Source: Lactococcus paracarnosus | GTDB lineage: Bacteria > Bacillota > Bacilli > Lactobacillales > Streptococcaceae | Assembly (NCBI RefSeq): GCF_006770285.1 | Contig: NZ_CP017195.1 | Span: 2,046,001 to 2,110,000, forward strand | Reading direction: 5' to 3' | Length of the DNA: 64,000 bases | In this document: positions 29,666 through 39,897 of the stretch, in pieces | Position numbering within the stretch: position 1 is the stretch's first letter | Layout of the letters: every line of letters starts with the position of its first letter | The notes under the pieces: model-generated | Database searches by the model: none | Told to the model about the DNA's origin: nothing | The model's input: the letters and a program-made list of their open reading frames with translations, nothing else | Position numbers and translations under genes: made by a program

Positions 29666-32062
29666 TTAGTCTAATGCATTAAGTTTATATTTATCAATTC
29701 GATTGACTAGGTTAAGAGCATAGTTTGGATCGGTTGCATAGCCACCTGCTTTTAGTGCCTGTGCCGCATTTTGATAACTGCCAGCGTTACTACGCCAAGC
29801 ACCTTGATAACGATAAGTTGAGCCATTTACCGTTGTTTTTATCTTAGTCACATAGTCTCTTAAAGACTCCGCTTGACTTGCATATTTCCGAAAATTAGCA
29901 TAGATGTAGTATGGTGTCCCTTTATTTGCAAGTACAAAAGTTGTGGCTGGCTTACCTGATCTACCTTCCGCTTCAGTTCTATAGCCTGTAACCGTTTGGT
30001 TAGTAGCAGTTGTATTTTCAGCGGTTAATCTACTAACAACTGCACCAGTCCAACTAGAGTCAGCCTTAACACCAAATAAATTATTGCCAGTTTTAGCAAG
30101 TTCACTTTGGCCCCAAGCACTTTCTGCAATGGCTTGGCTCATCATAACAGATGGAAATAAGTCATTAGCTCTTGCTAGCTGTTGTGCGCTTGCATAGAGG
30201 GCATTAAACCAAGCTTTTTGGGCATCGTTTGTTCCTGTTAGGTCTATCTTACCTGTTGGACTTGGTCTATCAGATTGAGAATCGGAAGCTGTCTTAGTGT
30301 TCACGACGTTATTAGTGTAACTCGCTTGTGTAAAACCACCGACCTCATTACCATTTGGATCGTTCGTACGTCTTACCATAACATATGCCTGCTTATTTGA
30401 TGGCACTTCCATGCTGACATCAAAACCTGTCATATCAGCAGACGCAAAGTTACCAAGGTAGTTTTTCACATCCGGTCTACTCACTATCGGCGTAAGCTTT
30501 CTGGCAAGTTCTTTATTTGTGTTTTTATCCATCACGAACACATATTGATATTTGTAAGTGCTACTCTCTGTCCAAAACCAACCACGTGTCTTAAGCACTG
30601 TATCATTTATGGACACACTGTCTTGATCATATTTGGCCTTATTAGAGGATATCGTATTATCTCCAAAAGTATAATCAGATTTTCCACCAATTTCATCACC
30701 TTTTGGATCATTCGTTCGTCTAATCATCATGACGATCGTTTTATCAATTGGCACCTCTAACTGATCCTGAATACCAGATTTTTCAGAGTTATCTAAATTG
30801 TTCAACGCACTTTTTACATCAGGTCTAGTTGCTATATTAACATTTTTTCGAGCTAGCTCTCTACCAGTATTGACATCTAATGCAAAGATAAATTGGTATT
30901 TATAACTCTGTCCAGCCCAGAACCACGCACGCATCGCTAACGTATTACCAGTTAGGGAGCTGCTGTCTAAATAGCCACGATTAGAGAAAGTTGTTATCGG
31001 ATTTGAAGTAAATCGAATATCGTCTGCTCCGCCAACATCATCTCCTTTCGGATCATCCGTTTTTCTTGACATGATATAAACGTTACGCCCCTGTGGCGTT
31101 GGCAGTGTGATATTAAAACCAGATTTTTCAATGTTCGGATAATTATAAACGTTTTTAATATCAGTTCTGATATCTGGTGTTGTGACTTGCTGACGCGAAA
31201 TTTCTCTTCCAGTATTTGCATCCATTATAAATAAATATTCATATTTTTTTAAACTATAGTGCCAACCACGAACCTTAATACTATTTCCCTCACCTGTTAC
31301 ACCAACTGAGTCTAAATAGCCTATATTACTTTTATTCTTAATATCATTATAATATTTTGAAACTAAATCACGAAACTGATTAATGTCATAACCAAATCTT
31401 GCCCAATATGCATCTGGATCTACATGGTCGGTTGTTTGGTTAAATTTATAAGAGAGCATTTTATGGGTCGTTAAATTCCCATCAGGTTTTATCGATAAAT
31501 CATTTTTTTGTGGCGTACTGGGACTTGACATTAACTTTGGCTCTCCCATATTATACTGATCCATCTGTTGTGCTGTCCAATTAGCCAATGTTGCTATCTG
31601 CTTGTAAAAAGCCGCTTGACTAGCGACACGCATCTGTTCGATTTGAATCCCATACTTATTCCCATAGGGACCCGAACCCCAGGATTTCTTATTTTTATCT
31701 GCAATAGTAATTAATCTGCTATCATCAACAAAAGCATGCACGAAGGCAGAATCTTGTGTTCGTACCATATAATCAATAGAACCGTTAATCGTACCTCCAT
31801 CAACACCAACCTCATGAATGACAATCATTTGAGGCTTGCCACTGTCGTAATCCATATTGATATTACCATTCTTTGATGGATCTTGATCATAAATCCGACC
31901 TAATTGCAATTCTTCACCTGCTGGTTTAATGTTATTTCTGATAATGTAATCATTAACATCACTAGCTGATACCCTTATAGATATGAACATACCCATAATC
32001 ATGACAATAGCCCCAATTATTTGTATAGTTCCCTGTTTTCTTCTGTTCTTATTGTCGTACAC
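29666..32062 (-). CDS. Secreted bifunctional peptidoglycan hydrolase: amidase, three Bsp-like repeats, glucosaminidase
   Basis: About 798 residues. A signal peptide (hydrophobic core then SVSASA-type cleavage near VSAS) is followed by a PGRP/amidase_2 N-acetylmuramoyl-L-alanine amidase domain (about 70-230). The amidase has putative zinc ligands in VIHEVG, LTTHKM and DHVDPDAYW. Three repeats of about 110 residues follow (250-590), each with a GYLDS-like start, RGW/AWFW, GRELARK, RPDV and RRTNDPKGDE-VGG. These resemble GBS Bsp-like repeats. The C-terminal 200 residues are a GH73 glucosaminidase domain (IAESAWGQSELAKTGNNLFG). The start is probably GTG 32062, with AGGTGG 8 bases upstream; GTG 32074 is the alternative. 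Adjacency to the polysaccharide locus suggests wall remodelling. Confidence 0.85.
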   Translation of the reverse strand: MYDNKNRRKQGTIQIIGAIVMIMGMFISIRVSASDVNDYIIRNNIKPAGEELQLGRIYDQDPSKNGNINMDYDSGKPQMIVIHEVGVDGGTINGSIDYMVRTQDSAFVHAFVDDSRLITIADKNKKSWGSGPYGNKYGIQIEQMRVASQAAFYKQIATLANWTAQQMDQYNMGEPKLMSSPSTPQKNDLSIKPDGNLTTHKMLSYKFNQTTDHVDPDAYWARFGYDINQFRDLVSKYYNDIKNKSNIGYLDSVGVTGEGNSIKVRGWHYSLKKYEYLFIMDANTGREISRQQVTTPDIRTDIKNVYNYPNIEKSGFNITLPTPQGRNVYIMSRKTDDPKGDDVGGADDIRFTSNPITTFSNRGYLDSSSLTGNTLAMRAWFWAGQSYKYQFIFALDVNTGRELARKNVNIATRPDVKSALNNLDNSEKSGIQDQLEVPIDKTIVMMIRRTNDPKGDEIGGKSDYTFGDNTISSNKAKYDQDSVSINDTVLKTRGWFWTESSTYKYQYVFVMDKNTNKELARKLTPIVSRPDVKNYLGNFASADMTGFDVSMEVPSNKQAYVMVRRTNDPNGNEVGGFTQASYTNNVVNTKTASDSQSDRPSPTGKIDLTGTNDAQKAWFNALYASAQQLARANDLFPSVMMSQAIAESAWGQSELAKTGNNLFGVKADSSWTGAVVSRLTAENTTATNQTVTGYRTEAEGRSGKPATTFVLANKGTPYYIYANFRKYASQAESLRDYVTKIKTTVNGSTYRYQGAWRSNAGSYQNAAQALKAGGYATDPNYALNLVNRIDKYKLNALD

Positions 32063-32216
32063 TTGATTGCCCACCTATATATATTAATTTTTCTATCTTA
32101 TTATACCATATTTCTAAATTTTTTACACAACTAAAAAACCAGATCTTTTAGGCTGTTTATCAAACAACTTAACTTTCAACGACCTAGGATTTTATTTTTT
32201 ATTATAGAGAAACTAT

Positions 32217-33749
32217 CTATTTTTTTCTCGCTATTCTCTTAGCTAACATATGCTTTACAGACTTAAAATACTGGTTTCTACCATGTAAAATCGTGATGAA
32301 CAATACATCTAATACTAGCGTAGCGACAACTGTAGCAAGCAAATCTAACCAAGGATTAGCAAGCTCTATGTATGATGTCAATTTGTAGACCAGTAAGACA
32401 ATTCCAGTTGCAAGTAATAAATGTCCCCAATTATAAAATAAAAACTTTTTAACTGACTCTTTAAACCCTTGTCGAAACATTTGATAGGATTCGAACCAGC
32501 TGTTAATTAAAACATTAGTAATCAAAGTCCCCATTAAGATGCCTGCAACGCCTAAGTTTGTTTGAGTAACCAATATGATGGATAAAGTCAAATTGATTAG
32601 TGCCTCAACAATTGATTTAAGTCCTTGAAATTGCAGCGCCCCATAAGCAAACATAAATGCACTGATTGTCTGGCGCATTTGGCCAATTAAATAATTTAAA
32701 ACTGTAAATAATAGAACCCAAAATCCCATTACATAAGATTCACCCGCCCAAGCGCGAACAAATGGCGTCATTAAGTTCATGAGACATGATGACACAATAA
32801 TAGATGCCATGTAATTCATAAAATAGGCTTGATAAAACGTCTTAATATTATCATCCTTAGAATTCTTAATCGACATATTACCAATACTCGCAATAATCGA
32901 ACTAATCGTTTTATTCGTAACGAAAGTAATACTCGCAGTAATTAATAAATAATTGGCATATTGACCTACAGCAGCAAGACCAATAAATGTTGAAATAATA
33001 ATATTATCTGTTGAAGTAAGTACAACAGCACCAACTTTTGCCCCTAGAAGTTCTAATACATTTTTTCGAATAATCCCAAATTCCACTTTACTAATATGTT
33101 CATCTACATGATCTTTTAAATAAGGATGCTCCTTATCAACCACTCTTGAGATAACAAAATTGGATAGGAAAGTACAGACAACTTGAATGACTAAATAAAG
33201 AATAAAATTTTGATAAACAAACAAGACAACTGACTGCAAAGACATCTGAACAACAGTAAACCAAAATAAATTGAGTTGGTTTTTATACTCTTCCTGATAG
33301 GCAGTAAGCAAGGTTCTCTTGTAGGTGAAAATATAAGATGAAATCGTATTCATCAGAAATAGCGCATAGATGATGTACAAGCCATCAACATAGTCCCCTT
33401 TAATTACGGTGTGTAAAAACGGCATAAACCCGATGCCTAATACGGCAACAAACAGGCCTATCGCTTCATAGGCACGTTTGTAAAAACGCATATAGGCAGC
33501 AATTTTGGGTTGATCATTATCTGCAATTGGTCGATATAAGTTATATGAAATCGCTGTACCTAGTCCCAATTCCGCAAAAGAAAATACGGTAAAGAGATTC
33601 GTCATAAGCCCATTAACACCTAAATATAACTCACCTAGTTTATGAATAAATAAGGTTTGAACGATAAATTTAAAAACAAGTAAAATGACTTGTGTGCCAA
33701 ATGAAACCATGATATTTTTAGTTGCTTTTTGAACATTTGTGGTTTCCAT
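32217..33749 (-). CDS. Polysaccharide flippase (Wzx/MATE-like)
   Basis: A 510-residue protein with 12-14 hydrophobic segments, of the oligosaccharidyl-lipid flippase superfamily. It should move undecaprenyl-linked glycan units to the outer face. It is the last cell-wall polysaccharide gene of the cluster, and GGAGATTAGTA supports its ATG. With an ABC exporter (RgpC/RgpD) also present, this flippase most likely serves a second component such as side chains or lipid-linked sugars, as in streptococcal GacK-type systems. Substrate is inferred from context. Confidence 0.85.
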   Translation of the reverse strand: METTNVQKATKNIMVSFGTQVILLVFKFIVQTLFIHKLGELYLGVNGLMTNLFTVFSFAELGLGTAISYNLYRPIADNDQPKIAAYMRFYKRAYEAIGLFVAVLGIGFMPFLHTVIKGDYVDGLYIIYALFLMNTISSYIFTYKRTLLTAYQEEYKNQLNLFWFTVVQMSLQSVVLFVYQNFILYLVIQVVCTFLSNFVISRVVDKEHPYLKDHVDEHISKVEFGIIRKNVLELLGAKVGAVVLTSTDNIIISTFIGLAAVGQYANYLLITASITFVTNKTISSIIASIGNMSIKNSKDDNIKTFYQAYFMNYMASIIVSSCLMNLMTPFVRAWAGESYVMGFWVLLFTVLNYLIGQMRQTISAFMFAYGALQFQGLKSIVEALINLTLSIILVTQTNLGVAGILMGTLITNVLINSWFESYQMFRQGFKESVKKFLFYNWGHLLLATGIVLLVYKLTSYIELANPWLDLLATVVATLVLDVLFITILHGRNQYFKSVKHMLAKRIARKK

Positions 33750-34090
33750 TACTAATCTCCTACTTTTGAACTCTATAAATTAACTACTATCTCTTAAGTA
33801 TACACAAAAGTCGTAGCAAAATTTTCTTTTACACCGTACTTTTATTAGCTAAGAAAAATATTTACTTCAGCTGCCTCTGATTTATTAGGATAAAATAGGA
33901 AGTTGCTGGATATAACTTGTATATCTAAAAACTACAGGTGTACGTAGCTTACTGACCACGCTAATTTGAACATAAAGCAAGTTCCACCTTGTACATTATA
34001 ACTAGTTTTTTTATTTTAAGCAAACTGATAGATAAGAAAGATATGAGATTCCAAAGTGATTCATATAATTTTAACGCATTCCTTTATCAC
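33750..34090. other. 341-bp intergenic gap without a gene
   Basis: No convincing coding region was seen. The right end has an imperfect hairpin, GATATGAG (34040-34047) plus AGTGAT (34055-34060) against ATCACTCATATC (34085-34096), straddling the end of the Stealth gene. It could terminate or protect that transcript. Near the flippase, minus-strand TATACT (33798-33803) is a possible -10. The rest is AT-rich with no recognised structure. Confidence 0.5.
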
Positions 34091-35104
34091 TCATATCTCA
34101 AAATTAGATTTGCTAGGGAATCTTTTCTCAAACGCATTTTGCATACTTTTTTTCACAACTTCAAAATCTTGAGAAGTTAAATCAGTATCATCATTTAAGC
34201 AAACAATTTTATAGTTGGAATTGATCACTTTTTCAAAAGACGTCACATCTTTTATACTGATAAGTGTCCCTAACTTATGCATTCTTGTTGGGACAAAATT
34301 GCCAATTGCAAGGGAGTACAGCCTAATATACCAATCTGTAACGTCCGTGATTTCTCTGAACTTATGACGACATGTGCTATCAAAAATATCGTGATGTCTT
34401 GCCCATAATTTTTCGTATATTGATTTGTTCATGGCTGTAGATAAATGAAAATGCATGATATCTGAGATATTAGGATAAGGCAATTGGAGTAAAGTTGTCC
34501 CTAAATACTTTACTCCTGTTTTAAAGTTTATCATCTTGAAAAAATTCTTCTTAATGATATCACCTTTAGAAAATTCTTTGTGAATTAACGCCATGTTATT
34601 GATTGTAAAATGATTAAACTGTTCAGCTGTTGTCGCAGGTATAAGTGTTAACATGTCCCTAGGAATACCATGCTTAAAAAAATGCGTAGACTTTGTGGGA
34701 TTTATCAAGAACATATCGTCATTGAAATAGACAAAGTTCTCTGATAAGCCACTAATTCTATGTAAGTTTAAAGCAATTGTATCACTAGAAAATGTTGGTA
34801 AATAAGCATTAGGTATAAAGTCTGTATGTTTGACCACTGTTAACTTAGGGTGATTTTGATTAAGCCACTTTGGCAAATGACCATAAGTAACTAAGAAAAT
34901 CCTGTTCACCCAAGGTGCATTGACTTCAATTCCTCTAAACCAATATTTAAACGTATCATAATCTCTAAATCTTGCGAAATTGTTAGCAGAATTAGACGTT
35001 ATTTTTTTAGATAGCAAAAGAACATGATTTTCAAAATCACGTTGCCAAATTTTATCGGTATCATCTAGCCATGATACAACAATATCTGTTTTTTCATTTC
35101 TCAT
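34091..35104 (-). CDS. Stealth-family sugar-phosphate transferase
   Basis: A 337-residue protein with the conserved regions of Stealth hexose-1-phosphoryltransferases. CR1 is DIVVSWLDDTD (7-17). CR2 runs from about 45 to 130 with ARFRDYDTFKYWFRGIE, APWVNRIFLVT and FVYFNDDMFL. The later CR3/CR4-like regions include HFFKHGIPRD and CLNDDT. Such enzymes form phosphodiester links between sugars in bacterial capsules. Here this suggests a phosphodiester-linked wall polysaccharide, like the lactococcal pellicle. The ribosome binding site is weak. Confidence 0.88.
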   Translation of the reverse strand: MRNEKTDIVVSWLDDTDKIWQRDFENHVLLLSKKITSNSANNFARFRDYDTFKYWFRGIEVNAPWVNRIFLVTYGHLPKWLNQNHPKLTVVKHTDFIPNAYLPTFSSDTIALNLHRISGLSENFVYFNDDMFLINPTKSTHFFKHGIPRDMLTLIPATTAEQFNHFTINNMALIHKEFSKGDIIKKNFFKMINFKTGVKYLGTTLLQLPYPNISDIMHFHLSTAMNKSIYEKLWARHHDIFDSTCRHKFREITDVTDWYIRLYSLAIGNFVPTRMHKLGTLISIKDVTSFEKVINSNYKIVCLNDDTDLTSQDFEVVKKSMQNAFEKRFPSKSNFEI

Positions 35105-35149
35105 TTTAAAATTCTCAGTTCGTTACTAAATTTCCCATACTAATTTCTA

Positions 35150-36163
35150 TCAATTTATAAGTTTGCCATATATCGTCATAAAATCACTACTTTCTTTAGG
35201 TGGTTCAAATTTCCATGATAATTTGATTAGGCCAAAATCATTCTCAACCTCATTCATGATAGTGGTCGTTGCATTATCCGCCAGCTTGTACTTGTAACCA
35301 CCAGACAGAAAATCTCCTGGATCATTACTGTGAATAGGTAATTTTTCCATTTCTTGTGCTAATTCTGGTAAACAGTCTAAAGTTAAATCAATTAATTTAT
35401 CTAACTGCAAATAATGAATCACTTTAGTATAGCGTTGCCAATAAGCATCATTAAGTACCTTCAAAGCCTCATAAAAGTATGTATTAGTTCCACCTAAAAA
35501 ATATAATTGCCAATCACCTTGTGATACACCATGGTCACTTGCAATGGGTAAACTTTTTTTTGCCCGATAAGATAAGAAAGGATAGTTAAATATGTCACTA
35601 GTAAATTGCTTATTCAGCCATAAAGTGGCATCTACCCATATCCCACCATGCATCGCTAGGAGATTAATCCTAATTTGATCAGAAAAATGCGCATTTGTCA
35701 TTTTTCCAGATAAAAATAAGTCTAAAATTTCTGGTCTAAGTGATACATATTCTTTAAAATTTGTTTGATCAATATTAATAAACTTCGTTCCCTGTGGAAA
35801 TTGTTTCTGCATCTGCTGTATACAATTTTTGACCACTTCAGGAGCATTATCCATACCTTGCCACCATGAATACCAAACTGTTTGATTTTTTACTTGTCGC
35901 TCTTGATAGTTCATTGAAATATCAGACAATTCTTTTGATAACGCTTTCTTTAAGTGATATTTAACACCACGATAACATCTCTTCTCGAAAAAGAATGCCA
36001 TCTTGAACAGCCCAGACTTAGCCCATTTAAAAGGTATGATGATTGCTAACCATCTCAAATGACAAGATATAATTCTTGGCACTGTCAGTTTAGGTGACCA
36101 ATAAAAAACATTGGGGATATTCAGTTTATAAATTCTAATAATTGACTTGTACATATCACCCAT
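35150..36163 (-). CDS. GT32-like capsular polysaccharide glycosyltransferase
   Basis: A 337-residue protein of the capsular polysaccharide synthesis (Caps_synth/Gly_transf_sug, GT32-like) group. It carries WYSWWQGMDNAPEVV near 97-111, then DQIRINLLAMHGGIWVDATLWL near 172-193, whose Gly-Gly-x-W-x-D-x-T is the DxD-type nucleotide-sugar site. It should transfer a sugar during side-chain assembly on the cytoplasmic face. Donor and acceptor are unknown. The start could be 36163 or the ATG nine bases downstream; neither has a strong ribosome binding site. Confidence 0.8.
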   Translation of the reverse strand: MGDMYKSIIRIYKLNIPNVFYWSPKLTVPRIISCHLRWLAIIIPFKWAKSGLFKMAFFFEKRCYRGVKYHLKKALSKELSDISMNYQERQVKNQTVWYSWWQGMDNAPEVVKNCIQQMQKQFPQGTKFINIDQTNFKEYVSLRPEILDLFLSGKMTNAHFSDQIRINLLAMHGGIWVDATLWLNKQFTSDIFNYPFLSYRAKKSLPIASDHGVSQGDWQLYFLGGTNTYFYEALKVLNDAYWQRYTKVIHYLQLDKLIDLTLDCLPELAQEMEKLPIHSNDPGDFLSGGYKYKLADNATTTIMNEVENDFGLIKLSWKFEPPKESSDFMTIYGKLIN

Positions 36164-36230
36164 TATTTTTCTTTTTTAGTTCATAATCTGCGTAACTAGG
36201 TATTCAAGTGCTTGCCACAGCATGGTCTAG

Positions 36231-36599
36231 TCACACTAGATCATGTTCATTTTTATCTATCTCATTAAGTTCTGCTTTCATAAGCGATAGTTCTTGTGTC
36301 AGTACTTTTATTTGATTCTCCGCATTAATTAACGAAATATGTGCATTCAAGGCAAAAATCAACAAGACACCAGTTAACCCAAATAAGGCAAGTGATGTGA
36401 GATTGATAATCCCAAGCAGTTTAGCAACACGTGTTCCTAATGTAGGCACCAACGCCCCAATTAAAATAATGACAGCTAACAATAGCCATTTGCGTAGCTG
36501 TCTGACTTCTGCTTGACCCTTTTTGACTAAGTAAATTGGCAAGATAAAAAAACCAACTGCCAAAATGATTGCGATAATTTGTAATTGTAAAGGCATCAT
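36231..36599 (-). CDS. DUF2304 small membrane protein
   Basis: A 122-residue protein with three hydrophobic helices (about 5-23, 39-58, 66-88) and a C-terminal coiled-coil-like tail (NAENQIKVLTQELSLMKAEL). It matches DUF2304. Members such as GacJ and SccP accompany a GtrB-type glycosyltransferase and raise its activity. Its ATG overlaps the stop of the GT2 gene upstream by 4 bases, so the two are translationally coupled and probably form a complex. Confidence 0.85.
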   Translation of the reverse strand: MMPLQLQIIAIILAVGFFILPIYLVKKGQAEVRQLRKWLLLAVIILIGALVPTLGTRVAKLLGIINLTSLALFGLTGVLLIFALNAHISLINAENQIKVLTQELSLMKAELNEIDKNEHDLV

Positions 36600-37327
36600 T
36601 TTTGGTCCTCTTTCCTAATCAACCCAGCAATTAAAATAGATAGTGAGACATCAATCATATAGCCAACTGCTTTTCTTAAGTTAATACTTGATTCACCAGT
36701 CGTCCGCTCAAACATCTTAACACCCACTTCTCTTACCTTGATGTGATTAGCAAACAAGTGCATATAACTCTCTGGTTCGGGATATTTACTTGGATAATAG
36801 CTTGAAAATTGGTCGATAACTTTGTGATTACCTGCTCGATAACCGCTTGTCACATCTTTTATTTTTACTTTTGACGACCACTTGATTAGTTGTGATAAAA
36901 TTTTAATACCAAGTTGTCGCGCACCTGTTGACTGAAAATCAGAAGTACCCTCTTGAATAAATCGCGAACCGACAGTAAAGTCAACTTCTCCATTAATGAT
37001 TGGGTCAACTAGTTGAGGTAAAGATGCTATATCATGTTGACCATCGCCATCAAATTGGATCGCGATATCATAGCCATGCTTTTTAGCGTATATATAACCT
37101 GTTTGTACAGCACCACCGATACCTAAATTAAGGACGAGTTCAACATGGTTAATCTTATTCGCTAGCAATATCTCTTCTTCATTATCAGAAGACCCATCAT
37201 TAATCACGATATAGTCTAATTTATAGTGACTACTCTCACGATAGGCATCAACTGTCTTAATGACTGCTGCAATCCCCTCAGACTCATTGTAAGCGGGGAT
37301 AATTAAAAGGATTTTTTTCTTATCCAT
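36596..37327 (-). CDS. GtrB-like GT2 glycosyltransferase (polyprenyl-phosphate sugar synthase type)
   Basis: A 243-residue GT2 enzyme of the dolichol-phosphate-mannose-synthase-like group. It has IPAYNES (9-15), NDGSSDN (43-49), FDGDGQHD (92-99, the metal-binding DxD) and a C-terminal hydrophobic stretch. With the overlapping DUF2304 gene it resembles GacI-GacJ of streptococci, which make undecaprenyl-phosphate-linked sugars for side-chain addition outside the membrane. The sugar is unknown. GGAGAATAA supports the start. Confidence 0.85.
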   Translation of the reverse strand: MDKKKILLIIPAYNESEGIAAVIKTVDAYRESSHYKLDYIVINDGSSDNEEEILLANKINHVELVLNLGIGGAVQTGYIYAKKHGYDIAIQFDGDGQHDIASLPQLVDPIINGEVDFTVGSRFIQEGTSDFQSTGARQLGIKILSQLIKWSSKVKIKDVTSGYRAGNHKVIDQFSSYYPSKYPEPESYMHLFANHIKVREVGVKMFERTTGESSINLRKAVGYMIDVSLSILIAGLIRKEDQK

Positions 37328-37384
37328 TTATTCTCCAAAATTTTTTATATAGTACCTATTATAGCATAAATGAATTATGCGTTA

Positions 37385-38173
37385 TTATTGATTCCCTTTT
37401 TGATTGTTTACATAGACGCGCATCAGCAGTTTTGCAATCACAGTTGGCCAATAGCGTTGATACATCATAAACTCTTCAGTTTCTCTATTTTTATCTAATG
37501 TATTTGCTGTTGTTTCGGAAGCATCATGTATCCGATGGTACATCAGCCTTTGCTTAATATACGTCACTTTACCTGGCAGGGCCATGATTCTTTCCCACGC
37601 ATCCCAGTCTACGACCATTTTTAATGATTCATTAAACTTGAAATCAGAGAGTCTTTCCATGTTATAAGATACCGCAGGGCAAGAAATAAAATTACCAAGC
37701 GCATAAATACGTTTTTGATACCATTTAGCCTGAAGTAGGGACATCAAGCTTAAGCCAAAATGTTTGATTTTCAAATTGATATTACGTGGTCTTAGCTGAT
37801 CTTGTGCATCATTTTCACTATAGTCTGTAAAGACAATATTTGTCTTCTCAGAATGATTAAACGCCTTGATCACCTCAGTCCCATAACTTGGCAAATAGAT
37901 ATCATCTTGATGGGCAATCGTCGCATATTTAGTCGTGACAAAAGATAAAGCCTGGTTCCAGTCGTGCCCAATACCACCACCGTTAGTGGTGAATACGTCA
38001 ATCTGATATTTTTTTGCTAATGTATCAATTAATGTATTGGGTGTACTTGTATATAAAATAACTTTTGATGCTTGTGCTTTCACACTTGTTTGATTCAGAC
38101 AAGATTGAATGCAAGCTTCTAAATAGGGTGATTGGCCGTATGCACAAATCACAAAAGTATGTTTAATCATCAT
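37385..38173 (-). CDS. GT2 family glycosyltransferase
   Basis: A 262-residue cytoplasmic GT-A enzyme with VICAYGQSPYLEACIQSCLNQ at the N-terminus, HQDDIY near 93-98 (DxD-equivalent) and VDWDAWERI near 188-196. No membrane segments were seen. It presumably adds one sugar to a lipid-linked intermediate. It lies 13 bases after the DUF2142 gene on the same strand. Specificity cannot be deduced. Confidence 0.82.
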   Translation of the reverse strand: MMIKHTFVICAYGQSPYLEACIQSCLNQTSVKAQASKVILYTSTPNTLIDTLAKKYQIDVFTTNGGGIGHDWNQALSFVTTKYATIAHQDDIYLPSYGTEVIKAFNHSEKTNIVFTDYSENDAQDQLRPRNINLKIKHFGLSLMSLLQAKWYQKRIYALGNFISCPAVSYNMERLSDFKFNESLKMVVDWDAWERIMALPGKVTYIKQRLMYHRIHDASETTANTLDKNRETEEFMMYQRYWPTVIAKLLMRVYVNNQKGNQ

Positions 38174-38186
38174 TTCTCATTTCAAT

Positions 38187-39779
38187 TTAAAAGTTTAAAG
38201 CGCCTATACTATAGAAATACACATAACTCGTTAATAAAGCGCCACAAAAGCATAGTTTCATGACTATCGAATAAATGTATTCTCTCTGTTTCAACACCAT
38301 GTCAACAGGAATAACATCATTATTTAAGATTTTTCTAACTGATTCACTTAATAAGAGTGGCAATGAAACAATTACAATAAATAAATATCGCCCTTGAACA
38401 CCCAATATTTGCTGATAGCCTTGAGTATATACCCTCGGATCTCCTGATATTGCATAAATGATGGCAAATATCATAAAAAGATCCAGCATCAACAAAATAG
38501 CTTTAAAATATTTCGGTATTTTAATATCTATTGAAAAGCTTGTTATTACAAGCATTAAAACAAAAATTACAATATTAGCATTATTCATAACTGGGTGACT
38601 TACTTTTAAAAAAGGAGCTTGCAAATGACCATTTGGTATTGCAATTTGTTCAAAAAGACTTTGACCAATTGTATCAATAAAAGTACGAGTAAATACTTCA
38701 ATTGACTCTCTAATATGTGTAACAAAGTATGTCAGATTAGGGACTTTCCCCGCTACTTTGCTTGATTCTGTAATTGTAACCATGCCTAAAAGAGCGAAAA
38801 TACGAGATTGAACTAACCAAACTCCTGAACAAATGATCCCAACAATAATTGGTATTAATGCAATAATTTTAGTATTGGCGGACTGGTAATATGATTTGGG
38901 TATGAACAATGGTAAAATAATAATTGATACTACGGGCGCCTTTGCTAGCACTATTAAAGAGCAGAATATGGTATACATGACTATATCTTTTGTTTGAATT
39001 TTCTTTTTCACATCAAACATATTGACTAACCATGCTATCGCTAATAAGGAGAGGCCATAGTAAAATGCATCATAATTATATCCTGCCGGAATCCATAAAC
39101 AAATTGGAATTGTGGACATACCAAATAGTACGATTTTATAATGCTTTGATTTTTTTATTGCAAAATAAGCCATGATGGCTAAAGCTAAAATATTGAACAT
39201 CCTACCCAAATAATAAGAAACATATACATACGGACTCAATAGCCTGCCTAATTTTATCCCTATTGCTGAAGGAATAAATACCGGATTCGCAATATTATAG
39301 TTCCTAATTTTAATTTTTGAGTAATCAGATTGGACATGTCTCAATGCCAGCCATTCTTTGCTATATAAGTTATACTTATTTAGTTGACCTTCCGGGTTGA
39401 ACGCTGCATCTGGAGATATGTCATAAAACTCTTGTTTATTTGCAAGATTGATAAAGCGTCCATCAGCAATTTGAGCAGCCACAGCGTAATGTGGTTGTTC
39501 GTCTAATCCTGTTCCAGCAGGTAAAATCAAACTATTCATTATACCAATTAACAATATAATCCAGAAAGCATTTCTAGAAATTTTTTTCACATCATTAAAA
39601 TTAAGAAGCAGCATCAAAGTAATAAGTACAAAAAAAGCAAGCAACATATATTTTTGGGGCCAAGCAACTTTATTAGGAAACATAAAGTGTGATAGAAATA
39701 ATAAGAAAAACATGATTATAAAAATAATCTTATTTTTTTTTATGTTATTTATACCTTCATTCAAAGTGTTTTGTATCAT
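38187..39779 (-). CDS. DUF2142 polytopic membrane protein (probable GT-C glycosyltransferase)
   Basis: A 530-residue protein with about 12 membrane helices. After the second or third helix an external loop carries GTGLDEQPHYAVA near 91-103, the hallmark acidic/His loop of DUF2142 and GT-C enzymes that use polyprenyl-phosphate sugars. With the GtrB-like and DUF2304 genes nearby it completes the three-part set (synthase, helper, GT-C transferase) known for adding side groups to wall polysaccharides outside the membrane. GGAGAAAGT precedes the ATG. It could alternatively act as a polymerase. Confidence 0.78.
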   Translation of the reverse strand: MIQNTLNEGINNIKKNKIIFIIMFFLLFLSHFMFPNKVAWPQKYMLLAFFVLITLMLLLNFNDVKKISRNAFWIILLIGIMNSLILPAGTGLDEQPHYAVAAQIADGRFINLANKQEFYDISPDAAFNPEGQLNKYNLYSKEWLALRHVQSDYSKIKIRNYNIANPVFIPSAIGIKLGRLLSPYVYVSYYLGRMFNILALAIMAYFAIKKSKHYKIVLFGMSTIPICLWIPAGYNYDAFYYGLSLLAIAWLVNMFDVKKKIQTKDIVMYTIFCSLIVLAKAPVVSIIILPLFIPKSYYQSANTKIIALIPIIVGIICSGVWLVQSRIFALLGMVTITESSKVAGKVPNLTYFVTHIRESIEVFTRTFIDTIGQSLFEQIAIPNGHLQAPFLKVSHPVMNNANIVIFVLMLVITSFSIDIKIPKYFKAILLMLDLFMIFAIIYAISGDPRVYTQGYQQILGVQGRYLFIVIVSLPLLLSESVRKILNNDVIPVDMVLKQREYIYSIVMKLCFCGALLTSYVYFYSIGALNF

Positions 39780-39897
39780 ACTTTCTCCATTATTTTTTTA
39801 AATGTTCACTTCACTATCTTTTTGCTAGATGTTAAAATAGTTCCATATTTTTTATGGCTACGGATAACCACCCAAAAGAATACAATTTATGAGTGAT

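Noticed and set aside
33989-34180. 63-codon plus-strand frame in the 341-bp gap
   Set aside because: It runs into the Stealth gene antisense, lacks a ribosome binding site and has no recognised domain.
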